From: Linanthus parryae
Lineage: Eukaryota; Streptophyta; Magnoliopsida; Ericales; Polemoniaceae
Length of the DNA: 64,000 nt
Reading direction: 5' to 3'
Assembly: GCA_023055425.1 (NCBI GenBank)
Contig: JALGPY010000074.1
Coordinates: 228,748 to 292,747 of the forward strand
Each line of letters begins with the position of its first letter. Position 1 is the stretch's first letter. Of the stretch, positions 23,859-34,624 are shown piece after piece. The position numbers and the translations under genes are program-made. The notes below the pieces were generated by a model. The model ran no database searches, was not told the origin of the DNA, and saw only the letters and a program-made list of their open reading frames with translations.

Positions 23859-25274
23859 ATGCGTTCCAAACGTGAGCGTGCTTACAATAATGGTGATTAT
23901 TTTCCTAAGAATGATTATTCTTGGCATGATAGTAGGACACTAGATTACACATCTCAAACTTCTTGTGCACAATCACCTCCCTCAAACACTTACATGTTTT
24001 TGAACTCTCATGATTCTTGCACTTATCAATATAATGATATGATGTGTGAATCAAGAGAAGTTAATCATTTTGAGAGGGAATCACTTGTGAATGAGGAACT
24101 AGAGAGGCCTATAAGTGATTCTCTAGAGGAGACATTTCAAAAATATCTACAAGGCACAAAAGAACTAAGAGATTCAATAAGAGAACTAAGAGAATCACAA
24201 AGTAAACTTGAAGGATCATTTAGAGAAGTAGAATCATTTTCTCACTTGGTTGACAAAGTTGAATCCTTAAATTCACAATCTCAAGATGATGAGTCTCTTG
24301 CATATAGTACTCACTTTTCACAAGACTCGCCATCATATGAGTCTCAAGTTCCTATTCACACACATCGCGAGCTTGCTCAAGATCAAATTTTGGATGATGT
24401 GTTTGATGATGGAGTTGTTGCCACTAGGATAGGTGATTGTATTCATTTCTCATTTGCACAATCTAAAGAATCATGTGATAGTGATATTAGTAGTGAGATT
24501 GATATTTTTGATGATGACTCTTCGACCCATGACATGAGTGAAGCCATTTTGGATGACTCACATAGTGACACTTGTGAGGAGGAGTCGCAAAATGAAAATC
24601 ACTCATGTGATGAGTTAGAGGTCAAATTTGATGCTACCACTAGTGAAGGGAATGTAGTCTTGTCTTGTGCTCTAGAAGAGCCTAATACTTACCGGAGTTC
24701 CTATGATCTTGATTGTGACGAAATTGAAGTTTTATTGGGAGGTACTCCGGTTAGTATTGATATGTCTAATGAAGATCCGGGGAGCTATGCTCGTATTTGT
24801 GACGAAATTGAATTTTGCTTGAATGCTCCCTTGGATTCTATCATTATGGAAGATGTGCCTAAGGGTTTGGATGAGGCTTCAAGTTCTCAAATTATTTTAA
24901 CTCCCACTTGTGAAGCCCCATCCCCAAATCCATATAATTTATTTAAAAGTGATGAGATTGAGGATTCACAAGTTGCCCATATCTATCAAATTGTGGTTTC
25001 AAATGAAAAAATGGATACTTATGAAGACCCATTCTATGATTCATGTCATTTGAGGATTTCAAACCCTTTTCGTAAGATGATGCATGATTTAACAACTTGC
25101 TCTAACTTTATCGTTAGATTTTTCTTGCATCTCTTATTCATCTTTTGTGTCTTGCCCCTACGTCTCCTATCTATTCTAATTGATGAATCCAACTTTTTAA
25201 AGGAGAAGTACTTTTCTAAGAATGAAGTTGGGGCATGGCATGGAAAGAAATTTCCAAGATTGGGGGTGGGATAG
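23859..25274 (+). CDS. 471-aa acidic protein of unknown function in the Athila element
   Basis: I do not recognise this protein. The frame is intact over 1416 bp between the LTRs and is the only long ORF of the element. The first ATG in frame (MRSKRERAYNN) is taken as start; the frame may extend upstream. The body is rich in Asp, Glu and Ser. Residues about 75-135 look coiled-coil-like (EELERPISDSLEETF, ELRDSIRELRESQSKL). Residues about 250-340 hold three diverged repeats starting CDELE, CDEIE and CDEIE. Near residue 425 there is one hydrophobic stretch (IVRFFLHLLFIFCVLPLRLL) fit for a membrane segment, followed by a short basic tail. No gag zinc knuckle or catalytic motif is visible. It may be a derived gag or envelope-like protein, but this is not supported by any motif. 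Confidence 0.55.
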   Translation: MRSKRERAYNNGDYFPKNDYSWHDSRTLDYTSQTSCAQSPPSNTYMFLNSHDSCTYQYNDMMCESREVNHFERESLVNEELERPISDSLEETFQKYLQGTKELRDSIRELRESQSKLEGSFREVESFSHLVDKVESLNSQSQDDESLAYSTHFSQDSPSYESQVPIHTHRELAQDQILDDVFDDGVVATRIGDCIHFSFAQSKESCDSDISSEIDIFDDDSSTHDMSEAILDDSHSDTCEEESQNENHSCDELEVKFDATTSEGNVVLSCALEEPNTYRSSYDLDCDEIEVLLGGTPVSIDMSNEDPGSYARICDEIEFCLNAPLDSIIMEDVPKGLDEASSSQIILTPTCEAPSPNPYNLFKSDEIEDSQVAHIYQIVVSNEKMDTYEDPFYDSCHLRISNPFRKMMHDLTTCSNFIVRFFLHLLFIFCVLPLRLLSILIDESNFLKEKYFSKNEVGAWHGKKFPRLGVG

Positions 25275-26912
25275 CATCATTTTCTTTGTTCCACCTCCCT
25301 AGTTGTACATAAATAAATTAGTTTATCTATATTTCTTGCATTTTCTTTTATTTTCCCATTTTGTAGGTTGCTCTTGGAGGAGAATTTATGCTTGGTGGCC
25401 AAGAAAGCGAAAAATGAGGTCCATCTATCCCTTGTCTCTTATATGAATTTGTATGCTCTTCCATTGATCTCACACATTGAGGACAATGTGATATTTTAGT
25501 TGGGGGTGGAGTAGATTTTATTTCTTGCTTAAATGGTTACAAGCATGCTTTTTCCTCATTAGTGATTTACATGAAAAATACAAAAAAAATGAAAAAAAAA
25601 TTGAAGAAAAAAATCATAAAAATTAAAAAATTGAAAATTTTGAAAAAATGTGTGTGAACCGTTCATGAGAAGCATCACTCTTTCCCCGTGTCAAACCATA
25701 GATTTTTTTTCTTCTTTCTTTGGTAGTTTTATTTATTTTAACCTTTCATCTTGAGTCTAGATTCTTATTTTCTTCTTTGATAGATTTATTGAGTCTTAGA
25801 AAGTCGTAATTGAGTCACTTATTTGAAAAAAATTATGAAAAAAAATAAAAAAACTGAAAAGGGGAAATTTTGGAAAGCTAGATGTTTTCAAAGAATGAAA
25901 TATCTTAGTCCATGTTCTTTTTATTTTTATTTTAGAAAGTAATTCTTTGCTTATACTCAATACATCTACACCAATATCCCACATTCCGCGACATCATGCG
26001 TTCTCACAAAGCGACACACTAAATTTACGTTTCATGTTTAAGTCCTTCAAGCTAAGTTGATCACATGAACTTTGACGTCTTCTACTTTTGATAAAGGGTG
26101 CATTTTCTAAAGCTATTTGAACTTCACAAAAAGATTTTATTCTATTCGTTTTTGCGGTGGAAACTTGTAGCCCATTGGAGTGGTGGTTACCAATGACACC
26201 CCATGCGATGTCTAAGAAATAGAGGGGTGTCCGGGGATAATGTTACGTCACCACCTAGATAGCTCCCTTGGTTTAGCTTAAAAAGCCCACTCGCTTGTAT
26301 ATTCCTCTTTTTGTTGTGGGTCTTGGAGAGTTTTGGATTTAAGGTTAGAAAAAAATCATGATAAATCGCACAATCTACCAAAAATCCACAAAAGGATCAT
26401 ACAAGCCCACAACCACATCCCCCTTCTTTAAAAAAATTTTTTTCAAAGCTTTGGAAGTCCATCCTACATGGGTGCTTTTGAATAAGTATGAGAATGTCTA
26501 GTTTCTTGTGATCCTTATTTTTGAAGGCATACTTTCTTGCGAATTGGACTTAATTAACAAGTTTTGTGGTTCGCATGAGTCACCTTCTACCAAACACCGC
26601 CCACATTTGTATGAGTATATGCTTAGACGTCCATAGGCTTCTTTCTCTATCTTCTTGGACTTTGAGAATTTATTTGAGGAGCCATTTATGCATTCTTCTT
26701 TTTCCCGCACAAAAAAAAATAAAATTAGCTAGTAATCTTTAGGATTTTATTTTCTTTGAGTTCTCACTTAGGATAGATAATGTGTGAGTGTATTTGTAAA
26801 TAGTTGAGTCTAGCTTAGGATTGAGTCAAGCCTTGTCTAGTTGAGTGTGTGTCTCTCATGATTGGTTGTTCACTAAATTTCTACTAATATCGCTCTCTTT
26901 GCTCGAGGACGA
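25275..26912 (+). other. Athila non-coding 3' region
   Basis: After the ORF there is no further coding frame. It contains A-rich blocks (25575-25655 and 25825-25870, runs of GAAAAA and AAAATT) and T-rich tracts, as often seen before the Athila 3' LTR. The TTGGGGGTGG motif recurs at 25259 and 25499. Confidence 0.6.
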
Positions 26913-26932
26913 GCAAAAGGCTAGTTGGGGAG
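26913..26932 (+). other. polypurine tract of the Athila element
   Basis: CAAAAGGCTAGTTGGGGAG precedes the LTR start TGTGTTAACG. The GCTAGTTGGGGAG form is typical of Athila. Confidence 0.75.
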
Positions 26933-29111
26933 TGTGTTAACGACATAAAATTTCATTTTTAGTATGTTAATGAACTATTCATAACTTGCTAATATGTATA
27001 ATTTAGCTATTTTATCTCTCTTTCTAGACTTATGCTTGTCTTTGTAGTTTTGGTTGTTTTTATCTTATTTTGTAGGCAAAGACGTGATTTAGAACGCAAA
27101 AGGCTAGTTGGGAGAGCTTGAATGAGGTATTGAGAGGCTTTGGAGGGCCAAGAGAAGTGAAGAAGGATTTAGATGGGCTTATATTGAAGAAATCAAGTGG
27201 AAAAGATGCCAAAAATTGAAGAAAATACAAGTTAAAGGCTAGATTGCAAGTCAAAAGTGAAGTCAAGGGCATAATAGATAAGATTATAACGGACTTGGGG
27301 CTAAAGTGCAAGATTCCAAACGTTTTAATGGCTGATTTGAAGAATCCCTAACGAAATGGGGGTGGATTTTGCTATTTTCCAGAACTTGTTAAGAAGGGCT
27401 GGGGGCCTTTTAAAGCCCCCAGCAAACTAAGGGGGGCCGAATTGCCTTTTCTCCATCTTTTATAAACCAGACGCGTCTTTCTTCCTTCCTCGCGACGCCA
27501 CAGAGGCAGGAAGCTCCATGGAAGCACGCAGAAGCACGGACGAAGCTCATCCCAGCCCCAAATCGAAGCCAAACCGAACCAAATCCGTCTCAAATCTCTC
27601 CCCAACCCAATATGAACCCACATATCCACTCAATTCGGCCCAGAAAAGGAGAGAGGAAAAAGCCCTAAATCTCTAGGGTTCTTGAGACAAAGCCAAAATC
27701 GACGATTGAGAGATTGGGGAGGTCAATTGGAGGGTATAGATTGATCCTTGGAGGCTACGAAACACATCTCTGGAGTCTATATAAACCAAGGCACGAAGAA
27801 ATTTTGGAACCTCTGGACAGACCCGACGGGTTCACAGTGCTCTGTTCCGCACCTCTATTTTTCTTCTCTCTCTCTCTGATTTTGCCCTTTTTGGGGTTGT
27901 TCTTGATCTCTCTGAGAGCTAGAACATAGAAAGAGGAAGAGGGGGAGAGAGGAGGAGACGTTTCTGGACGAATTTTGGGTCTGTTGTGTGGCTGTTGCAT
28001 TGCTCCATTAGTGCTCTGTTCTTGGTGCTGCTGCTGCTGTGTTCTTCCCTATAGCATAGCAGCAGCAGCTTGATTTGGGTAGTAGCTTAACTATTAGAAG
28101 TTGAGTTTGGTAGTGATGATAGCATAGCCTTGTGTTTTTGGCTATTTTGCTCTTAGTTTTGTGTAGTCTCTATCAAGTATTGCGGTTGAATTTGTGATAA
28201 CTTGTGTTGGATTCAAGTATGATGAATGAAATGATAACTTTCTTTACTTTTCTTGAATTTATACTCATGTTTAGCTATTTCACTTGCTTGGGTGATTTGG
28301 GACTATCTAGTGCCCTAATTCTCTTATTGATTCAAGTTGAACTTCAAGGATGAATGCGTTGAATTGGGTTCACTTGAATACTTAGTACAATGTTTTGATT
28401 TCTCTTGTTGAAGTATTTGATGCATTGAATAGGTAGATGTGCGAATACTTTTGACGTGTTTGATTTGAAGTTGCATTTGAGTGAGAGGAACTCATCAATC
28501 CTAACTTTGAGAAATCGAGTTCTATTTAGGTGATTTGAGTGAGAATTTACAAATCTCATTTGTTGCTTGATCTTTCATGTGGAAACACCTATGTGTGTTT
28601 ACATATGGTTGATGCTTGAAACACTTCAAATTTGGAGAATCTCATTTGAATAGCCTCATTAGTGCTTAATTAGCATGTTGGATTTACACACTTCTCTTGT
28701 CGCGAGTTGGATTGTATGAGCAATCACTTCTTGAGATACTTGTCTTGTGGATTGACACATGCGAATTGAGAACCGGGCTTGAATCTAATAGGAGGATTGG
28801 TCACTAGAGAAACCGATGATCCCTAGCCCTCATTACTTGGTATTTCGCTTAGTTTCTTGAATCGTAGCTCTAGTAGTCGTTTACTTTGTTCTTAAAATCA
28901 AACCTCAAACTTGCTCCATCAATTGATTTTGGTGGATTTGAATAGCTTGGCAAGCTTTAAAGCCATTGAGAGTTTGTGTTTCTTGCTTTAGTTCGTCGTT
29001 TTCTAGTTTTGCAAGTCATTGTCTAAACCTCCTCTCCTTGTGGATTCGACTCCGGACTTACCGGATTGTATTACTTGAGACGATATCCTATACTTGGGAT
29101 TTTGTCGAACA
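26933..29111 (+). repeat. 3' LTR (2179 bp) of the Athila element
   Basis: Begins TGTGTTAACGACAT and ends TTGTCGAACA. It is followed by GTTTT, the candidate right TSD. Full length, unlike the 5' copy. Confidence 0.85.
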
Positions 29112-29116
29112 GTTTT

Positions 29117-31182
29117 ACAGAAAATGATTAGTAAACGGCTGAGTAAGGTAACACCCATAGCACGTAAACAGATTATGAGGCATGTAACAGGAATAACATG
29201 TTCGTTAAGTAATAAAGATCAGATATGTGTGGGGATAGCGTTCTCTTTGATTTGATGTATCAAAATTCGTATCGATTGGGAATTTCGTATATCCAACCCA
29301 AAGATGTGGTCCATCTTGGGGAATCACTGTTAACAAGATATATTTCAAATTTCGTATTCCAACCCAATGACGTGGACCATCTTGGGCATCACTTTTAAAA
29401 ACATTTTGCAATATCACTTTAATCTCAAGATGATAGCAATCTATTTTCTCAATGATAATATAATCGAGTCCAGGTGTTCATTTTTACCAACTAGTTGATA
29501 CGAGACGTGACCCTATTCAATCCACATCCACTATCTCATAAAAAGTGCAAACGCACTACCATAACCATAACTCAATCACAGGAGGTTCGCATCATAGCGC
29601 CTCATAACCATATCATAACCAATCTCAATCACAATCTCAATCAAAATTTGAAAAGTATCGTATCAGGGATATGGCACAAACCCACGCACAACAGCTTCCA
29701 CTTTACGTCATTAAGACTTTTTCTTTTTACAATCTTACAAGTGTGAATCGGGAGCTCCAAGTAAAGCCGGTGTGGCAAGTAACATAATAATTGATGTATG
29801 ATTGTGAAAGATATTCAGATTTGACAAATAAGTGAGCGGTGTGCTACTATTGATAATCGTGGCCCGTGAACTAGGTAAACACAGCATAATTTGGTAGTCG
29901 TGATTGGAACGGTACTTTTTCATTTCGCAATAAGATTTAGATGTTCTTCTTTCGGATTCGTTATTTTGGATTTGGATTACCAATTTCATGCATTACTTCC
30001 AAAGTAGAGTTTTTCAAAAGAAAGTAACAACTCAAATAAAACATGTATAGTAGTAGTTCACAATAACACACGCGATACCCGAAAGAATGAAAGGCACACA
30101 AGGCTAGGCATATTAACATACCGAAATCCAAAAGCGCGTCCTATATGTAGTTCTCGTCTACGAAACAATCAACTACAAATTGGAGCTTCTAACTCAATAA
30201 ACTCTCAACCAACAAACTATTCTAATATATTTTCTAGCTCATTTTATATTTCTCAAGAAAATATTAATTTAACTTATTTATGAACCCAAAAATATATTTT
30301 CTTCTATAATATTTACCCCCAAAATATAGTTGTTACTTATAAATAACAAATTGAGCATACTAAGTTTATTAGTGAAACAGAAATTGAAAACTACACTTAG
30401 TACCCCAAAAGTTTAGAAAAAGTCATCTGCATCCCCTTAAGTTTCTGAAACTGCAGAATAACCCCCCCCCCAAAAAAATACTTTCTGAAATTAGCAATTT
30501 AACCCCCCAACCAAGAACATTCAAACTAACCGATCAAAACATGGATTCAATGTCCTAAAACTCAATTTTTATTACTGAAAACAACTTAGGGGAAGATTTT
30601 GAGCATACCGAGTCAAAGAATCACGAGAAACAGACGAAAGACGAGACGGGTAGAACTTGTCGTCGTGGAGCTCGGCACTGATGGACGATGGGGGCTTTCT
30701 CCGGTAAGTTCCAGGTGCGGCTGAGCCTTCTCTAAGATTGGTCGGACCTTTATGAGTTGAAAGGAGTTGGTTTAGAGGCGTGGGTCGCCTTGGTTGAGCT
30801 CCGGCAAAGTTCTCGCCGGAATCCATGGTGGTTCGCCGGCGTTGGAGTGGCTTGCGACCACTTTTTGGGCTGCTGTTTCTGCTGCTACTGTTCTGCTTCT
30901 TCCTCTGATTCTGGTCGCGAGGAGGATATTAAAGAGATAGAGAGAGATACAAAGGTGGAAAGGTCAGGTGGTGGTCGCCGGTGGGTTTCCGTCGGGGATG
31001 GCAGCGGCCATTGTTGCCGCTGCTGCGCTGCTGCTCCTTCGTCGGTCAGAACAGAGAGAAGAGAGAGAGAGAGAGAGAGATAGCAAGTGAGGAGAGAATA
31101 GATGAAGGTGGATTTGGGGGTGGTGGTACTTGTGCCCGAAGAGAAGAAGGAGAAGATATAGGGAGAGGGAGTGAGACGTACG

Positions 31183-31230
<48 letters not shown>

Positions 31231-31452
31231 ATGGAGTTGGGGAAACTCAATTTGGGTTTCCTAAGTAAGTTTCTAGGTAAATACAATTACACCCCCTCCT
31301 ATTTCCCATAACTTCACAAATAACCCACAACCATAACTATTTAGTATTATCTAATTACAACTACCTCCCCACTAGCTATATATTTTGAAAATAAATACGT
31401 AAACTATACGTGAGTGATGTCAATTATACTTAGAAAAAGACGGGGTGTTACA
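29117..31452 (-). repeat. main part of the chromovirus solo LTR
   Basis: Contains the LTR start at its right end, GA/CT microsatellites at 31062-31081 and 31184-31227, a C9 run near 30466 and a GC-rich stretch (30600-31050). It also contains a diverged direct repeat near 29285-29390 (CCAACCCAAAGATGTGGTCC and CCAACCCAATGACGTGGACC). Short open frames such as 30826-30572 on the minus strand (MDSGENFAGAQ) start in the presumed leader. I do not treat them as genes. Confidence 0.7.
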
Positions 31453-31457
31453 TGTGG

Positions 31458-32497
31458 GCTCTTCGAATCCTAATATGCGGAAAAAATGGCTCACAAAGCT
31501 TTGGAAGCTAAAATTCCAAAGAAGTTCATATACCCAGTTTGGAGAGCTTGGTCCAAAACTTTACCGGTTGCAACAAATCTACATCACAGAGGAGTCAAAG
31601 TACCACTCCAGTGTCTATGGTGTAGTGAAGAAGAGGAAACATAAAGAATATTTTTTATGGATTGCGAGCTTGCAAAAGAAGTTTGGACCCTTTGCTTTGG
31701 TGGAAATTTTCTAAATAGGTTCACTAATTCCTTCTACAGTTGGGTAGAAGAAATTCTCACAACCATGTCAGTGTCTGATTGTGAGAAATGGGTGACGATT
31801 ATGTGGGCACTTTGGAAGCAGCGTAATCAACACTGGTTCCACAGTTACAAAGGAAACGCTCAGAAATTTTCAGCCAAGCCATGAACTATTTAGCCTCGTA
31901 TAAACACTTCCTTGGATTATCTCCAAATCGCGAGGAAGATAAGGTAGCAGCCCCAGGTAAATGGCGTCCTCCTTTAGTGGGTTCAGTGATGATCAACACA
32001 GATGGAGCTTTTTGTGACCTATCTAGACAGGGGGGAGCAGGAGTAATGTTACGAGATAACAAGGGCCTCTATATCGCCGGAGTTTTGAAACATTCACGGA
32101 GAGTACGATCTCCTTTGGAGGTCGAATTAACGGTGATTGAGGAAGGTCTGTTACTTGCACAACTATATCGTTTCAATAAAATAGTTGTAGCAAGTGACTC
32201 TACTGCTGCAATTAAAGAGTTACAGAATGAGATTGAGCACCAAAGCAAAAGCCATGCAGATTTTGGTTTTGACAGGGGGAAATTTGGACCGAGGCCTCCC
32301 TCATAGCCGATAGATGTAGCACAATGCTCCAATCTTTCACTAAGTTCGAGTTGAAAGTAATTCATAGAGAACTTAATGTAGTGGCTGATTTATTTGCAAA
32401 AAATGCACTTGTACCAGGTAGCAGTAGTATTTTACCAGAAAAGTCAATGTGGGCCAACAATGTACTGGATCATGATTTATTGGGCATAGATCCCTAA
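31458..32497 (+). pseudogene. LINE C ORF2: zf-RVT segment and RNase H
   Basis: NMRKKWLTKLWKLK, then IPKKFIYPVWRAWSKTLPVA in a shifted frame, then CLWCSEEEE, is the zinc-binding RT-associated segment of plant LINEs. GKWRPPLVGSVMINTDGAFC (about 31965) starts RNase H. RQGGAGVMLRDNKG, LEVELTVIEEGLLLA and VVASDSTAAIKEL carry the catalytic Asp, Glu and Asp. The C-terminal HRELNVVADLFAKNAL comes after a frameshift near 32270. It ends just before the A-rich LINE tail. Confidence 0.82.
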
Positions 32498-32600
32498 TAC
32501 AGACCCAATTTTCCCTAAAAAAATAAAATAAAGGGAGACAAGGGGTAATATTTTCTGAGGCCCCTTTAACGTTTGATATTTCCTTGAACAACTCCATTGC

Positions 32601-33270
32601 ATGAAATTGTGTGTATTACATTTGGTTAATTTTTATAGAATAGATTATGTTAACTTCTATTAATGGTCACTGACCTTACAAATTTTGGTAACAAACTAAA
32701 ATCTTCACATACGTCATCAACAAAATTTTGGTCAAGCCTGTGGTAACAATATAAATTAACGCTAAACTAGTATACAATATTTGCAGTCATGCATTAAGAT
32801 ATATATAATTAACTTAGAGCCTAATGCGGCCGCTTTAAATACCTACCTATAGAGCTAGCCCTGAATTGAGCCTAGATTAGTTCTGTACGTATTATGTACA
32901 CAAACATGTTCTACTATGATAGTTAGAATGTTAAATGGTAAATGTTTAGTGGAAAAAATGTCTCATTCTTATTATCTACTAGTATTTGAAATTTGGAGCT
33001 CTCAATCTCAAAATATAAATTGACATGACAACAAATTTGTAGAGTGGCTAACGCAAATACACATTGTTTTTCACATGCTTCTCTGGCATGAGTTCTTATA
33101 GTATGCAATTCTAACTAGAAATAATAAAAACAACCACTCTCGATCCAATTATTTCCAAAGAACGACGAATTTAAAAGAAAGTAGTGGATTATTATTTTTA
33201 TTATGTCTATATGAACAAAATCAGATTATACTGTTTCTTAGCTTTTCTATATGTACAAATTTACCCTTCC
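32601..33270. other. AT-rich spacer, nothing recognised
   Basis: Unique-looking AT-rich sequence between the LINE B nest and the split SINE. A NotI-like GCGGCCGC occurs at 32827. No domain, repeat pair or RNA gene was seen. GAAATTGTGTGTATTAC near 32602 may be the partner of the LINE B target duplication. Confidence 0.45.
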
Positions 33271-33308
33271 AGGTGTAGTTGAGTTGGTCAGACTTGCATT
33301 CTAAAGGG
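33271..33308 (+). mobile_element. SINE, left fragment (tRNA-like head)
   Basis: AGGTGTAGTTGAGTTGGTCA fits a pol III box A (TAGTTGAGTTGG) and is followed by GACTTGCATTCTAAAGG. The right part of the SINE, with a box B-like GCGTTCAAACC and an A-tail, lies at 54830-55049. The LINE at 33308-54829 splits the two, and CATTCTAAAGG / CATTCTTAAGG is the LINE target duplication. Confidence 0.65.
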
Positions 33309-33329
33309 TTTTTTTTTTGATGAAAAGTG

Positions 33330-33640
33330 ACATTTTATAAATAAAGGCAAATTAAGTGGGGTGATCACTCCCTAAAAGCAGATCAACTGAAATACAAAAA
33401 ACTGTGAACTTATCAGAGTCTAAGCATTCAAAACAACCAAAACTTCTACTCCAGTTCACTAGCCTATGAGCAATACAATTTGCAGTTCTTGGGATGAAGG
33501 TGACTGTACTTTGAGTGGAGCTGAGCACCTGCAGACGAGCCCTTCTTCTAGCTTCCCAGACCCAAGCTCCTGAACCTTTAATTCTGAACGAGTTTGCAAC
33601 CAACATAGTCAGTTTCACACAAACCTGCTTCCAACCTTCC
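33330..33640 (-). pseudogene. LINE RNase H, C-terminal end
   Basis: On the minus strand: EGWKQVCVKLTMLVANSFR, GAWVWEARRR, LSSTQSTVTFIPRTANCIAH, RLVNWSR, then a stop after SDHPT. FIPRTANCIAHRL is the conserved end of plant LINE RNase H. Its missing N-terminal half is at 51370-51484 on the other strand, where the frame stops at the inversion breakpoint. Confidence 0.82.
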
Positions 33641-33982
33641 TAATGGGACATTATCAAGAAAGATTTTTGCGACATTCTGCAAGGCTTCTTCAGAGAAGGA
33701 AAAATAATGGGTGATATTAATGAGTTTTTTATTGTGCTAATCCATAAATACCTTGAAGCTATCAAGGTGAATCAATTTATGGCCATAAGCCTCTGCAACA
33801 TTGTGTACAAAGTGATTTCTAAGATCATAGCTAATAGAATTTTTACTATATTGCCTTCCCTTATCAATCCCAAAACAAGCTGTCTTTGTAAAAGGAAGGG
33901 TAATCCAACAGAATGTGATTCTGCTGCATGAGAGTCTTCACACTACGAAGAGGTAGCAAGGAAAGCAAGGCTTGATGGCTAT
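33641..33982 (+). pseudogene. LINE RT, N-terminal fingers (inverted block, left part)
   Basis: WDIIKKDFCDILQGFFREGK, then INEFFIVLIHK, FMAISLCNIVYKVISKIIAN and, after a frameshift, NVILLHESLH. This is RT motif 1-2 sequence. It continues after the Tat element as AIKIDMEKAYDRLEW; the frame runs through the Tat TSD GCTAT. Confidence 0.85.
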
Positions 33983-34609
33983 TGTGCACAAGAGATTCCG
34001 GCGGGGAGACCTCTGTGTACACCGTATGTAGTGGATCAAGGATCGCACAGGAAGAGAGGGGTTGTGTGTAGGGAGAGAGTAAGGCAGTAGCAATGTCTGA
34101 GAGAGAGACAGAGGTTTGGCAGAGCTTCCGCGTATGGCAAGTGTGTTCTCCTTTGTATGGAAAGGTTGACGATCTATATATACTGGAGAACGTGACCGTT
34201 GTAGTGTGGTTAATGCGCCCATTAATGGCGGCTTAATTAGCTTAACCATAACGGCACGTTCGTCCGAGTATATAGGGACCGTTACAGCACGTGGTGCGCG
34301 AATACCGGAACCGTTACGAGTTTGACCGGGTTTGACCGGATTGACCGGGTTTATGGAGCTCGTGCCATAAATCTCTCAAAACAGTTACTAAAGGTCGCGT
34401 GCGGGCTTGGCTCGCACGCGACAGGGCTTACTCTAGCCTCCAAACCACAAAGTCCCTACAAGTCCCGTGCAGTGGTATGCGAGGGCTCTGTCTCGCAGCC
34501 CCCACATGGATCAGCTCGGCTGGTGATCCAGTGTGTGTGGAGCACAATATGGTGTGCTGGATGGTTGCCACGTGGCCAAGATCTGTCAGCTCAGAAAGCA
34601 CTATGTACA
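33983..34609 (-). repeat. 3' LTR of the complete Tat element
   Basis: Minus-strand reading starts TGTACATAGTGC and ends CTTGTGCACA. A perfect 10 bp stem (GTCGCGTGCG at 34394-34403, CGCACGCGAC at 34413-34422) and TATA-like stretches near 34174-34182 and 34268-34274 are present. TSD copy at 33978-33982. Confidence 0.95.
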
Positions 34610-34624
34610 TTAGCCCCCTTTCTG
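34610..34624 (-). other. polypurine tract of the complete Tat element
   Basis: Minus strand CAGAAAGGGGGCTAA ends exactly where the 3' LTR begins. Confidence 0.88.

Larger units (their letters stand above)
21547..29111 (+). mobile_element. non-autonomous Athila-type Ty3/gypsy element
   Basis: Two LTR copies of about 2.0 and 2.18 kb (roughly 98 percent identical by eye) enclose only 3.3 kb. The tRNA-Asp primer site TGGCGCCGTTGCCGGGG follows the first LTR and a polypurine tract precedes the second. These are Athila hallmarks. There is no protease, RT or integrase; instead a single 471-codon ORF occupies the interior. GTTTT at 21542-21546 and 29112-29116 is a candidate TSD. It lies inside the chromovirus solo LTR. 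Confidence 0.85.
21277..31452 (-). mobile_element. solo LTR of a Tekay/Del-type chromovirus, split by an Athila element
   Basis: On the minus strand it starts TGTAACACCCCGTC (at 31452) and ends GGGGGGTTTCGCA (at 21277), with TG...CA ends. TGTAACACCCC is the usual LTR start in plant chromoviruses of this group. TGTGG flanks it at 21272-21276 and 31453-31457, a perfect 5 bp TSD. Only one LTR equivalent is present: 21277-21546 plus 29117-31452, about 2.6 kb without the Athila insertion. There is no interior, so this is a solo LTR left by LTR-LTR recombination. It contains CT/GA microsatellites and a GC-rich leader-like part near 30600-31060. Confidence 0.77.
20388..32533 (+). mobile_element. LINE C, 5'-truncated, inserted in LINE B
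   Basis: A plus-strand LINE begins just after the RT catalytic region and ends with an A-rich tail (CCCTAAAAAAATAAAATAAA, about 32512-32531). It is split by the solo LTR at 21277-31452. Removing that and one TGTGG leaves the frame open across the junction (KLEDKGV joined to GSSNPNMRKKWLTKLW). At its borders GGGAAGAACAAAGGG (about 20374-20388) and GGGAGACAAGGGG (32533-32545) look like a degraded TSD. LINE B continues on both sides. Confidence 0.72.
9559..32600 (-). mobile_element. LINE B, 5'-truncated, host of all insertions up to 32.5 kb
   Basis: A minus-strand LINE can be followed in reading order across three large insertions: about 32600-32534 (RT segment before the catalytic motif), 20388-20256 (LFYADEN, a variant of FADDS, then ASGQKIN-like sequence), 15101-14640 (KSTIVFSSNVN, RT thumb, LTKDVGGLGFKDFEDFNRALL), 14060-13972 and 9943-9565 (RNase H). 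The reading frame passes cleanly over each TSD: INLSK joins STIVFSSN when the Copia element with one GACTT copy is removed. The 3' end is the T-run at 9559-9564. The truncated 5' end near 32600 is approximate. Confidence 0.75.

Noticed and set aside
30885..31286. Open frames of 95-133 codons over GA/CT repeats
   Set aside because: They are low-complexity Ser/Leu or Arg/Glu translations of microsatellites in the solo LTR.
20388..32533. LINE B and C as a single LINE with a twin-priming 5' inversion
   Set aside because: Both contain RT thumb through RNase H, so they are two copies and not complementary parts of one.
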